Shown here: piece by piece, positions 25,801 through 37,800 of the stretch
Layout of the letters: each line of letters opens with the position of its first letter
How positions within the stretch are numbered: position 1 is the stretch's first letter
Source of the DNA: Branchinecta lynchi
Lineage: Eukaryota > Arthropoda > Branchiopoda > Anostraca > Branchinectidae
DNA: 64,000 bases
Direction of reading: 5' to 3'
Assembly: GCA_023053575.1 (NCBI GenBank)
Contig: JAKZAP010000007.1
Location: forward strand, 11,359,008-11,423,007
Notes under the pieces: generated by a model
What the model was told of the DNA's origin: nothing
Database searches by the model: none
What the model saw: the letters and a program-made list of their open reading frames with translations, nothing else
Translations under genes and position numbers: made by a program

Positions 25801-28800
25801 GTTAGGAATAATCCGGAATAGTTTGGAATAATCCAGAATGGTTAGGAATAATCCGGAATGGTCAGGAATAATCCGGGATAGTCAGGAATAATCCGGAATA
25901 GTCAGGAATAATCCGGAATGGTCAGGAATAATCCGGAATGGTCAGGAATAATCCGGAACGGTTAGGAATAATCCGGAATGGTTAGGAATAATAAGGAATG
26001 GTCTGTAATTTTTCGGACTTTCCTCATCCAAAATATCATTTGACAACAGCGGTCTTCGGTATTCGTGACTTACAAGAAAGACGAAGGTGTTGAAAGGCAT
26101 GCCGCCTAAAAAGATAAAGGACGTGCACGAAGAGTGTCATATTACGGTGGAGACCAAACCTCTTTTCCGGTTATCTCTGCAATAAGTAATGGTTATTTAT
26201 CTCAATAAGCAATGGAGATTTATCATGCAAATGGTTCCCCTATCTTGCAATGTTAAACAGCACTATAGAGCCGGCAGATGACTCGAAATGCCCTTGTTGG
26301 AAGGCAGTTATCGCGCACCAGAAACCTATTATCACTCACACAAAAATACAGTAGGCTTACACTTGTCCGGTGAGAACAAGACCAAAGGTTTCGATGGGAT
26401 CCCAACAATTCAAATTTGATCCAGACAATTTGGGTCTCGTCTTCGCCAGACTCCTTAAACACTTTTACTATTAAAATTTATAAACAGATTAAGGCCAAAT
26501 AGCTAATCATATGAGAAAACAAAGTTCAGATGTGGATTCAGCATGAGTGTTTACCCCTTTAAGTTACATCGATTTTGACGAAGCAGATCGAAACTTCCTG
26601 CCTTACTTCTGAAAATTTCCCGGCGAAAAAAATAAAGCTCAAAAACAAATTCAGCATGTCTCCTTACCCCCACATCCAACCTCTAATCAACTTCAGATTA
26701 AACTTTTACTTTTAACAAATTTTCCGGTTTCATCCTGATTCCGAGCGATCTATAGGTCCGGTGAAAATGATTATCATACGCGAATTCAGCATGTCTACTT
26801 ACCCGGACATAGAACACTTATCAAATTTAAATAAAACTTTTACTTTAAACAAATTCTCCGGTTTTGACCGGATTCCGGCCGAACTAATTGTCCGGAGAGA
26901 AAATAATGCTCATATTCGGACTCAGCACGTTTCCTTGTCCCTAAATCGAACCTCCAATCAACTGCATATTAAACTTTTACTTTTCAAAAATTTTCCGGTT
27001 TTCGCCGGATTCCGGGTGACCTATTTGTCCGGCGAAAAAATAAATTTCATATTCGGATTCAGCATGTACCTAATTCGAATATTTCATTACCTTTTAAACA
27101 ATATTTGTTTCCCTTAATTTCAAACCCCTCCCCCACCCCTAAATATAGAGCTACATAGCCCATCTTCGAACTTGACCTGTACTTTGACTTAAAGAGTCCT
27201 CGTGCCAAGTTTGATCAAAATATCTCAAACCCTTTCGAGATTTATCGTGCTAACAGACGGACGAACGGACAACTTATGCGATGTCATAGGTATTCCTGCA
27301 CTTACGTTTTGGGATCCCAAAAACTGATATTGACAGAGACGTCTTCACCTTTTGGTAAAGATGAAATGTCCGTAATGACCATTAAAATATCCCTGTGCCT
27401 GGTATCGCAAGCTCTGGCTAATTCCTTGTCTTAGTCTACTGGTGGGTGGTAATAGTTTTCAGTGAGTGGTAATTGCCCGCCTACTCTAGATATTGACAGA
27501 GAAGTCTTGTGGTCTTGGAAACTAGGAAATGTCTGAAGTGACAAGCAAACCTGCTAGATGACCTGGTATTCCAGGTTCTGGCTAATTCCCAGTCTTACTG
27601 GCAGGGGCGACCCGAAAGGGAACGAATGCCCGCCTCCTACTGTTTGGGCATTCGGTCAAGTTTTTGCCGAAGGCGAAAAATCTTTTGTCCCGGCATTTCG
27701 AAATTGGGTGATTTAACGTGTTTATTGGTTCCACTTTCTTTATCTATTAGCTAAGTCATCCAACTTTTGTTCAATCCGCATCGATTTCACCGTATTCGGT
27801 CTACCCCTTCGTAGATTCGGTGGTTTCATTTGGTTCTGATTCGTGACCGAATTCGATAATTCATCCAAATGTTGTTCAGTCCGCATCAATTTTGCCGCAT
27901 TTGGTCCGTCCCTGCGTAAATTCGTCGATTTAACCTCCTTATTTGGTCTCATTCTCTACCGAATCTACCGGATATGGTAATTCCCCGGATTTTTCTTTAG
28001 TCGGTTTCTATTACTAGACTTGCCGAATTCGGTTGTTTTAGGTGGTTCTAACAAGAGTTTATTCCATTACGAAATTCGGTTGTAATACCGCTCTCGATCT
28101 GTTCCTTATTTTTTTAGTTAGTTAGTTTTTCGGTATACTACGCATCCATTATTTGCTTCAACCCAGTACTGAGTTCGGTAATTTAAATGGCATTTATATA
28201 GCTCTTGTTCTTTGCCATTTACGGTAGCTTCAGCTGGTTGCTGTTCATTTTTTTACTTCTTAGGATTGCAGTACTTCAGTTAGTAAGTATTTCAGGTAAG
28301 CACGTCTCTTGACGTGAAAACTAGCCTACTTTTGTTTGCTGTAAATTCCAAACAAATGTACTTTGTATCCACTTTACCCTGGATCGCCCCTTTCTTTGCC
28401 AGACTACTCTGGGTTGAATAGCTAATCTTGGGATCGCAGATATCATCAGTGTTTGTATATATATATCATCAGTGTTTCCACAAAATTGTGGAAACACTGA
28501 TGTGTTTCCACACCAGCTTTGACTAGTTAGACAAAGGTTGCCTTATTTAATTGGCGTTTGAGGCTTGGAATTTTCGGGGGCTTGTTAAAGCTAGGTTGTT
28601 ATGTTAAAAGCTAGGATTTGCACGGGAAGTAGCTAAATGTTGCTAGAAAAAAAAAAGCGGATTCAAAAAATTTCGCATGCGGCGCCTTAACTAATCATGG
28701 GCACGGCCATTAGCGACGTTCTCGCTATGCAGCAACACTGTTTTTAGCCATTATTTCAAGTCCTGTTAGCAAAACTAAAAGGCGAGTGACGGCGTATCCA

Positions 28801-31800
28801 GGAAAAAAACAAGAGCTACTCATATGGCACTTGCAAGTATATGCAGTAGGTAGGGATATCAGCTAAAATTTGCCTTGTCTTGAGGCACATGCGATTATGG
28901 GCCTTTCAGATTCATGAAAAAGGAATGGGGGGTCGCGTTGCGTTCTGTCACTAATATATATAGGACCTTTGCCTGTTCTTCCCACCAAGTTTCATCCCGA
29001 TCCAACCACTCAGAACATGTCACCCGATTTCAGGTGCCCCCCCCCCCATCTCCCCCAAAGTAACCAGATCCATTCCAAACTTGAAGTGTGACATCTGTGA
29101 CAGGAGATCCTTTCCAAATATCAAGTTTCATTAAGATCCGATTCCCCGTTCAAAAGCTATAAATTCGTAGATATTTCGCATTCCCCCTCCCTCCACTCCC
29201 CCCACAGGTCGGGTCGGTGAAGTGACTGTTTCCAAGCTATTTTGTTCAGGTCTCTAATATGCCTGCCAAGTTTTATCGTCCTAGTCCAAGTGTAAGCATC
29301 TCAAGTCAGGATCACTGGAATTCCAGAACCCTCCCTCCAAATCCCCCCACAGTGCTCGGATCCGGTCCGGCCTTGTCAACTATGATTTTAGGGCTTGTGT
29401 TTGTTCTACCCATCAAGTTTCATCCCGATCCGTACACTCTAAACAAGTCACACGATTTCCGGTTCCCCCCTCCACTCCCCCAAAGTCACCAGATCCATTC
29501 CGGACTTGAAGTGTGACATCTCTGATATGAGGTCTTTCCAAATATTAAGTTTCATCAAGATCCGGTTCCCCGTTCAAAAGTTATACAGACATGAATATTC
29601 CAGATTCCCCCTCCCACCACTCCCCCCGCGGTGGTTGGATCAGGGAAATGATAATTTCCAAGTCAGTTTTGTGGGGTCCTTAATATGCCTACCAAGTGTC
29701 ATCCTCCTAGCACATCTGGAAGTGCCCTAACTCGAGACGGGTGGACCGACCGACCGAAAAGTGATCGGTACATGGCACTTAAGCTGAGCTGCAAGTGCCA
29801 TAAAACAGAAGCGGAAAAGCGTGGAAATGCTCCAGTTTTTGGGATCCCAAAATGTAAGTGGAGGGATACCTATGACATCACAAAAGTTGTCCGTCTGTCC
29901 GTCCGTCCGTCTGTGCGCACTGTAACTCTCGAAGGGAATGAGATTTTTTGATGAAACTTGGTTAGAGGATTCTTTGGGTCAAGAGTAACATCAAGATCGT
30001 AGATGGGCTCTGTAGCCCTTCATGTAGAGGTGGGGGAGGGGGGTTAAATTTAGGGGCAAATTAAATATTTTTAAACAGATACAGTGATAGTCGATTATGG
30101 GGTAAGAAGTCATGCTGAACACGATGGTGAAAATCATTTTGTCATCGGACAAGTAGTTCGCCAAGAATCCGGTCAAAACCGGAAAGTTTGTTAAAAGTAA
30201 AAGTTTTATTTGAAGTTGATTAGATGTTCGATTTAGGGGTAGGATGACATGCTGAACACGACAGTGAAAACCATTTTCTCTCTGGACATGTAGTTCGCCT
30301 GGAATCCGACCAAATCCGGAAAGTTTGTTAAAAGCGAAAGTTCTATTTGGTGTTGCTTAGATGTTCGATTTAGGGGTAAGAAGACATGCTGAACACTTGT
30401 GTGAAAATAATTTTCTACCCGGGCAAGTACTTTGCCCGGAGTACGGCCAAAACCGGAAAAATTTAAAGTTTTAGTTTTAGTTGATTAGATATCCGATTTA
30501 GGGGTAAGAAGAGATGCTGAGTCCGTGTATGAAAATCATTTTTCACCCGGACATATAGTACGATCGGAATCCGACTGGAGCCGGAAAATTTATTATAAGT
30601 TAAATTTTTATTTGAAGTTGATTAGATATTCAATATTGGGGAAAGAAGATACGCTGAGTTCGTTTTTGACCTTTGTATTTTTGCCGGACAAGTAGTTTCG
30701 GAATTCGGTTGAAACCGGGAAATTGGCAGAAGTGGCAGGAAGTTTTCGTCAAAACAGATATGACTTATAGGGGTAAACACACATGCTGAATCAATATCTG
30801 AACTTCGTTTTCTCAGAAGATTAGGCCTTAATCTGTTTCTGAATTTTAATAGTAAAAGCGTTCAAGGAAATTCAGTAAAAATCAGGTACCGATTCGGTCA
30901 ATTTTACCAGATGCGCCCCCCCCCCAATGAAGAAAGGCTCGGGACGCCCCTGCTTATTGGTGGGTGGTACTAGATTTCAGTTGGTTTCAGTGAGCAATAT
31001 TTTGCGTGCTAACTGAAGCGCATTAAATCTTTGTAGGTGCCATGTTGAGATTTTATCTCGCAATTACTTGCCTTGCAGTTAACAGATATGTGCAGGGACA
31101 TACTTCTAGCATCTACCATTTTCCCAGTCGATCACATAAACTACTGAAAACCCATCGAATTTCTAAGAAAAGAACATGGTCAAATCTCGAACACCATAGA
31201 AAGTTGTGCATGGTCGATAACTGAAGGGCACTTAAATAATAATTGGTCCCCCTCGATCCGTATTGCAGTGTAATGTCGCTGTAGTTTTTGATAAGAAACC
31301 GAAGACCACGCAGTCTGCGGTAAAGTCTCGTGAATCGTCCAGAATATACCCGAATGGTTGAGAATATTCGGGAATGGTTGGGGATACTCCTCAATGGTTT
31401 ACAACTCGTCAGGAGTATACCAGAAGAATTGTCAGTAATATTTCGGAATGGTTAGGAATAATCCGGAATGGTTAGGAATAATCCGGAATGGTTAGGAATA
31501 ATCCGGAATAGTTAGGAATAATCCGGAATGGTCAGGAATAATCCGGAATGGTCAGGAATAATCCGGAATGGTCAGGAATAATCCGGAATAGTTAGGAATA
31601 ATCCGAAATGTTCAGGAATAATCCGTAATGGTCAGGAATAATCCGGAATGATTAGGAATAATCCGGAATAGTTAGGAATAATCCGGAATAACCAGGAATA
31701 ATCCGGAATGGTCAGGATTATTCCGTTATTCCGGAATGGTGTACATCAAAAATGAGAGTCGTCGACCCCTCGACTGAACTGAATAGGAACCTGCGTGTGA

Positions 31801-34800
31801 GACTGCCGCTTTCGAAAAAGAAAAGGAATATTGAGGCCCATGGTGGAATACGATTGCATCCCACCATCCGGCTTGATAGGCTTCTCCCTCTTATCATGTT
31901 TGATCCAAATCGGATAAGATCGTTACAATTTAATTATGATGTTCGGGAGTATCATAAGTGATAACAACTGTCTTTTCGGCAGGCATTCCCGTCAGAATGG
32001 TGACGTCTTTCCGCACTAGTATTTTGTTCGTTCCGGCGAGGATATTAACTACCACGGTAAAGAGCTGGCTCCTCCTGAGTCTCCAATCGGCCTGAGGCAT
32101 GCTCTTGCTGCGCTGATGAAACCAAGCGATACGCCTATATGCTTCAACAGCAAATATCGAAGACCGCAAAAACTATTGACTGATGACTTTAATATATCGA
32201 TTAACCTAAAATCTTCCGTCACGCAACAGCACTAAAAATCAAAGGTAGAGATCATTAAACGGATAAACAAGTGGTCGGCAGCATCAAGGGCCCGTCTTTT
32301 CTATCACGCCTCGCAAGCTCTGGTGGCATCTGCTCCTTTCTGCTCCACAGTATTACAATCTTTTCTAAGCCCAATCCAGCTTTACGGCGCTAATGGGGGG
32401 AGCGGGGGGGGGGGGGGGGGCACGGACCCTATATTTCTGAGGGGCACAAAATCGTCAATGTTGGTAGTAATTTTTGACCGCCAAATACGCTTCTGCAGAG
32501 CGCAAAACGCAAAGCAATCACGTTAGTTTAAGGTATATTCAAAAACTGCTTTAAATTTACACCAAAAAGAGTAGCAAGATTTTGAGTCGGAGTAATAAGC
32601 CTGGAATGGGGGCCCAAAACTGAAGTTTGATCCCCCACTAGGATCTACTGAAATGGCGCTTCTGTGCTAGGGGCTAGGACCTCAGTCATAGACGAAACGG
32701 TGTATGGTCTATTGCAGTCTCAAAGTAGTCCTCTGCCGGAAGAAATTTGACAAAGGAGTAGCCGTTCATTGAAAACATCAACTCTTGGCAGCAAAGCATG
32801 ATGATAAGACCTGATTTCCACTTGCCCCTCCTTAACTGAATCTAGGTATGAACGAATGGTATAACAGCCTATCGGCCAAAAGCAAAAATACACTTTACAG
32901 CGCTCAAGACGTCCCTTTATTTAGATAAACACTCTTTGAAAATTGACATTTCTTTTGATTGTAGCTATTCTCATTTCAAGAATGTCAGGCAAACTTGGTG
33001 CTGTACCCATTAAGAAATATTGACAATGTCGAGGTTAACTTGTAAACAGCGAAACTCATTACCGCCACGCAGTAAACTTTCAGAGACCGACAGAGTGTTT
33101 TGAGATGGTTCCTTTGGCAACGAAATTAAACTCGGGAAAAACAGGTCAGAGATTTGATTATCGAGCTTGGCGGAAAAACTTCATTCCCTGGCACGAGAGA
33201 AAAAATGGACCCAGTGGAACAGCCCCGCAACGCACCCGCATAAAGTCCCTCGCATAGATCGATACCAAAAAGCCCTGACCTACACAATTTAACGCCAACC
33301 AAATTCATAAGTCATTTACAGAGATTGGTGGAATAGTTAGCCCAACGATTACAATGGTTCCTTTTGCAAAAATTTAAAGGAACTTAGAGTAGCAACAATG
33401 TGAAGCTTTTAAAAATCAACAATAATTAGTTTTTTCTTTCCCTTAAAAAAAATCGCGTGCGTTTTGGTGTACCAGGTGAAAACCAGGTGAAAAACCAGGT
33501 GAACAATGAAAATAGTTTTAAATATGAGGGCAGATAGCTTGCCACTTGGTGAAAGAAGAAAGTATTTGGGAAGTGTTAGGGAGAAATCTGGTCCTTACTT
33601 TTGTCCAATGTGCAGTGAGGGAGATGAGGATCTAATTCATTTTATGTCTGGTTGTGATGAAATTGAGGATCTGAGGGAGGAAATTTTTAAGGGAGGGATT
33701 CATGGGAGGAAGTGGTTGATAAATATTATGCGGAGTAGGGATTTTCTTAGTATAACAAACCTGGCGAGGTTCCTCAGAGTGGCCAGTCGGCACAGGGAAA
33801 AGTGTCTGAGTGGGGTTTAGTGTGGTAGTGTGACCGTTTATTTTGTATTTACATGTTGTTATTTATGTGTGTTTGTTATGGCCTTTGGGCTCTGAAGACA
33901 AATAAATATCATATCATATCATATTTCAACGCATCCGACACTGCGACAAAGATCAATGTTTTGCGTCGTTGTCTTACGATTTGTCTACTTAAGTTGCAAA
34001 ATGGAAAATTTTGCGCGAAATCAAGTTTTAAAGTGAGGTCAAGATGTCTGTCGACGAGAGACAAGAGCGTGTCAAGTGGTAAGAGTAGGGAAAGCGGAGT
34101 TCCAGTCCATCCTATAGTCTTTCACAGTGAAACGCAGTGGTAACCATTTAAATTTGTGAACGAAACTATAATCAAGAGCCCTCCTCCACCCCATATTTTT
34201 TTTTTTTAGATATACAGGCATCACTGCTTCAGCCTGAAGATATTCTGAAACTCATTTCTCTCAAGCTATCATTATTATTCGGACTTCGCACATTCTTTTG
34301 TTGTTTCGGGTATCACTAGAGGCTTCTTGCACCGGAAAAATTACCGCCGGCTCTTCTGATACCCTTATTCAGCATGTACGGCACAACATGCCTTAAGCAA
34401 GGTACTCGCCTACGTAAGAAGCGCAATTATGGTTTAAGAATGAAGATTTGTACATGGTGTCGATAAGGCCATCATAGCTGCAACATGGATCTCAGTGACT
34501 TATTTAATCTATCGATTTGGACCTTAGTGATTTTGTAGTCGTTCAAAATGGCGTGGAATGTTCTAAAAGGCGGTCATAGATATCATGGCTAGAGCAACAA
34601 GAACAAAGGTGTCGATGGGATCCCAAAAATCTGATCCAGACAATTCGGTCTTGTCTTCGCCAGATCCAGTCTTCACCAGGCTAATCATCAGAGAAAACCG
34701 AGTTCAGATATTCTATCTATCTATCTCTCTATAAGACATATCTATCTTGACAGTATTGACTGAAACTTCCTGCTTTACTTCTGCCAAATTTGTGATTGTG

Positions 34801-37800
34801 GTATAAAGAACATCTAATCAACTTTAAATAAAACTTTGACTTAAAAAAAATGCGGTTACAACCGGATTCTGAACTAATTATATGTCCAGGTAAAAAATGA
34901 TCATCATATACAGACTCAGCGTCTCTTCTTACCCATAAATCTATCATCTAATCAACTTCAGATAAAACTTTTGCTTTTAACATATTTTCCGGTTTCGGCC
35001 GGATTCCAGGCGAACTAGTTGTCCGACAAGAAAATGGTTTTCACCAGCGTGTTCAGCATGTTTTCTTACCCCTAAATCAAACATTTTATCAACTTCAAAT
35101 CAAACTTTTGCTTCTAACCAACTTTCCGGTTTTGACCAGATTCCGGACGAACGGCTTGTCCAGCGAGAAAATGGGTTTCCCCATCGTGTTCAGCAAGTCT
35201 TCTTACCCTACATCAGACATGTAATCAACATCAAATCAAACTTTTACGTTTAACAAATTTTCCCTTTTTTGTCGGATTCCGGACGAACTACTTGTCCGAC
35301 GAGAACATGATTTTCGCAATCATGCCCAGCATGTCTTGTTATCCCTAAATCAAACATTTAACCAACTTTAAACTAAACTTTTACTTTTAACCAACTTTCC
35401 GGTTTTTGCCGGATTCCGGACGAACTACTTGTACAGCGAGAAAATGGTTTTCACCGTCGTGTTCAGCATGTCTCCTTACCCCTAAATCAAACATTTAATC
35501 AACTTCAAATGAAACTTATACTTTCAACAAACTTTCCGGTTTTTGCCGGATTCCGGACGAACTACCTGTCCGGCGAGAAAATTATTTTCACCAACGTGCT
35601 CATTATTTCTTTTTACCCCATAATGGACTATCACATTAGCTTTTAAAAATATTTTGTTTGTCCCTTAATTTGACCCCCCGCCCCAAAATATAGAGCTGCA
35701 GAGCCCATCTACGAACTTGACCTTACCCTTGACCCAAACAATCGTCACACCATGTTTCATTAAAATATATCATTCCCTTCGAGAGTTATCGTGCTTACAG
35801 ACGGACGGAGAACTTTTGTGATGTCATAGGTATACCTCCACTTACGTTTTGGGATCCCAACAAAGCGGTCATCTACAATTTTCCTCCGCATCCTGTTTCT
35901 TTCCTATCAAAAACTTTCTTTCTAGATTGTGCTTATGACTAATCTCAACAAAAAAATTAACAATGAATCATTCCGAAATCCGCAAAGGATCATCACTCAG
36001 CTGGACGAAGGCGAAACAGGACTAATCGTCGGGAATTGGCAAATAACTATTCTCGAACAGGTCTGCTATGCAGATCGTCCCATGACCCACGGTCAGTTAT
36101 ATGACAGTAATCTTCACATAGAAAGTTGGAGGTGAATCTGACTTAACATCAAACTCTCTGGTTGATGTGATTTTTCAAACCTCTCAGATGACATGATTTT
36201 CCAAACCTCTCTGGTTGATATTAAGTCATATCTACCTCTAACTTTCTGTGTGACGGTTACCATTCTATAAATACATTTGGGTTGCTTATTTGTTTGTTAA
36301 TGGTTCTGTTCGCAAGAGTATTAACAGTTAATATGCATCCATCTTGGTTGATACCGGAATAACAAACTGGACGGTCATTTAAGAATATCAACCTCACTGG
36401 CAGGGCCATATCCAAGGTGGAGTCCCCTTCGAACGTACAAAAATAATCGTTTTTGTATACGCTTTAACCTCTGATCTATGTTTTTTTGTACTTTTTGGTC
36501 CGCCCCGAAATAAATTCCTGGAGACGGACCTACTCCCTGAGCTCGGTAGAAATTTCATGACCTACCTCGCCTGCAAAGGCCATCTCGGTGTTATTTTCCG
36601 ATATCAACGTCTATGTCGGAAGTCCAACCTCTATGTTCCGATATCAACCTCTATGTCGTAAGTTCAAGTTAAGCAACTGCATTTTACTAGGGACCCATAA
36701 ATGTCCTGTAGTGACTCGCCATTCAGGGGGCTTGTCATTTCCTATACTTCCATGTTGCCCGAGCCTCACCTAGTTTCCAAAAATTCCGCTTGGGTCGAAT
36801 CGGTGTTCTTACTCAGATAGACAAAATTTGTTGGCACAAGTGACTATTCAACATGCCACCAGGTACCTAAGCTAGGACAAAAGATCCAGGATACTCTTCC
36901 ACTACAGAGAAATATTCCTAGTTCAGCACAAAAACTGCGAAAAATTTTGTCTATCTGGATAGTCGGGTATTTTTATCCCCGTGGGTATTTCTGGAACTAT
37001 CTGACGCTCGGTCAAGAACGCATCAGAAATCTTTTATTGACAAGCCCCCTGAATGGCGAGTCATTACAGGAAATGTATGGGTCCCTGATTTTACTAGCGA
37101 AGTCCCAGCTTAGCGTAACAGAGCTCAGATACCCCTGTGACAGCGGCAAAACACAACGCATTCTAATTGTCTCAGTTCCATACTCACTAACGATGGAAAA
37201 AATTTGAAGCTGCATGAAACATCATCAGCCGTCAAGCCTCCATGGCAAATCCAGATGCCTGTCGAGGGCGGATTTGTTTTCACGCCTTTCCCAATCACAT
37301 CACGCAAACCCGCAAGTTGGCAAGCGCATCTGATATGACATGCACAGACGTTCACTCCCAAGCCGGACGGTCGGACATCCATATCAACTTTCCTTTATAT
37401 ACAAGCAGTTGGTTACTCACGATTTAAAAGTGAAATCAAACCATTATACTTCCAAACAATTCGCACCATGGAAAAAACAAGAAACATTTTAGTCGCCCTA
37501 TTCCGAGGTGACTTAAGAGAAGCTTTTCAAAAATATCTCCAGCCTATGCCAAGTCGCCTATGCTACATCAAGTAGACTCGGCACCACTCGAAAATGAGAT
37601 CTACACCTCTACTTTTGTCCGACTTTCCCAAGCCCCCGCGGAAAGAAACACCTATAGCACATTTAGTCCGATTTTTGCTGCTGGATGCAAATTTCCTCCT
37701 TAGCTCCGAAACTACGACGCATCGCATACATGTTTCCCCACAGTGACCCCGATTTCGCACGCGAAATCTTATCGGACTGTGCGTGCGCAGCTTAAGTCAA

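Larger units (their letters stand above)
25692..31772. mobile_element. 6.1-kb TIR element with 8-bp target duplication
   Basis: CGAGGGGTCGACGACTCTC (25692-25710) is the exact reverse complement of 31754-31772. Directly outside are identical 8-bp direct repeats ACTGAACT (25684-25691 and 31773-31780). This is the signature of a DNA transposon inserted with an 8-bp duplication, as in hAT, P or Merlin types. Inside each end is GGAATGGTGTACAT and a 20-bp minisatellite in the same orientation. No transposase is visible; two family 1 copies and a family 2 copy lie inside. It is a non-autonomous or decayed element that served as an insertion target. Confidence 0.88.

Noticed and set aside
27740..27952. 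70-codon minus-strand frame with a 35-residue peptide repeat
   Set aside because: The peptide repeat follows from a degenerate DNA repeat of about 110 bp; no start context or extension was found.
31930..32169. 79-codon minus-strand frame (KDVTILTGMPAEKTVVITYD)
   Set aside because: It looked like a beta-rich exon, but no splice sites or partner exons were found and no family was recognised.
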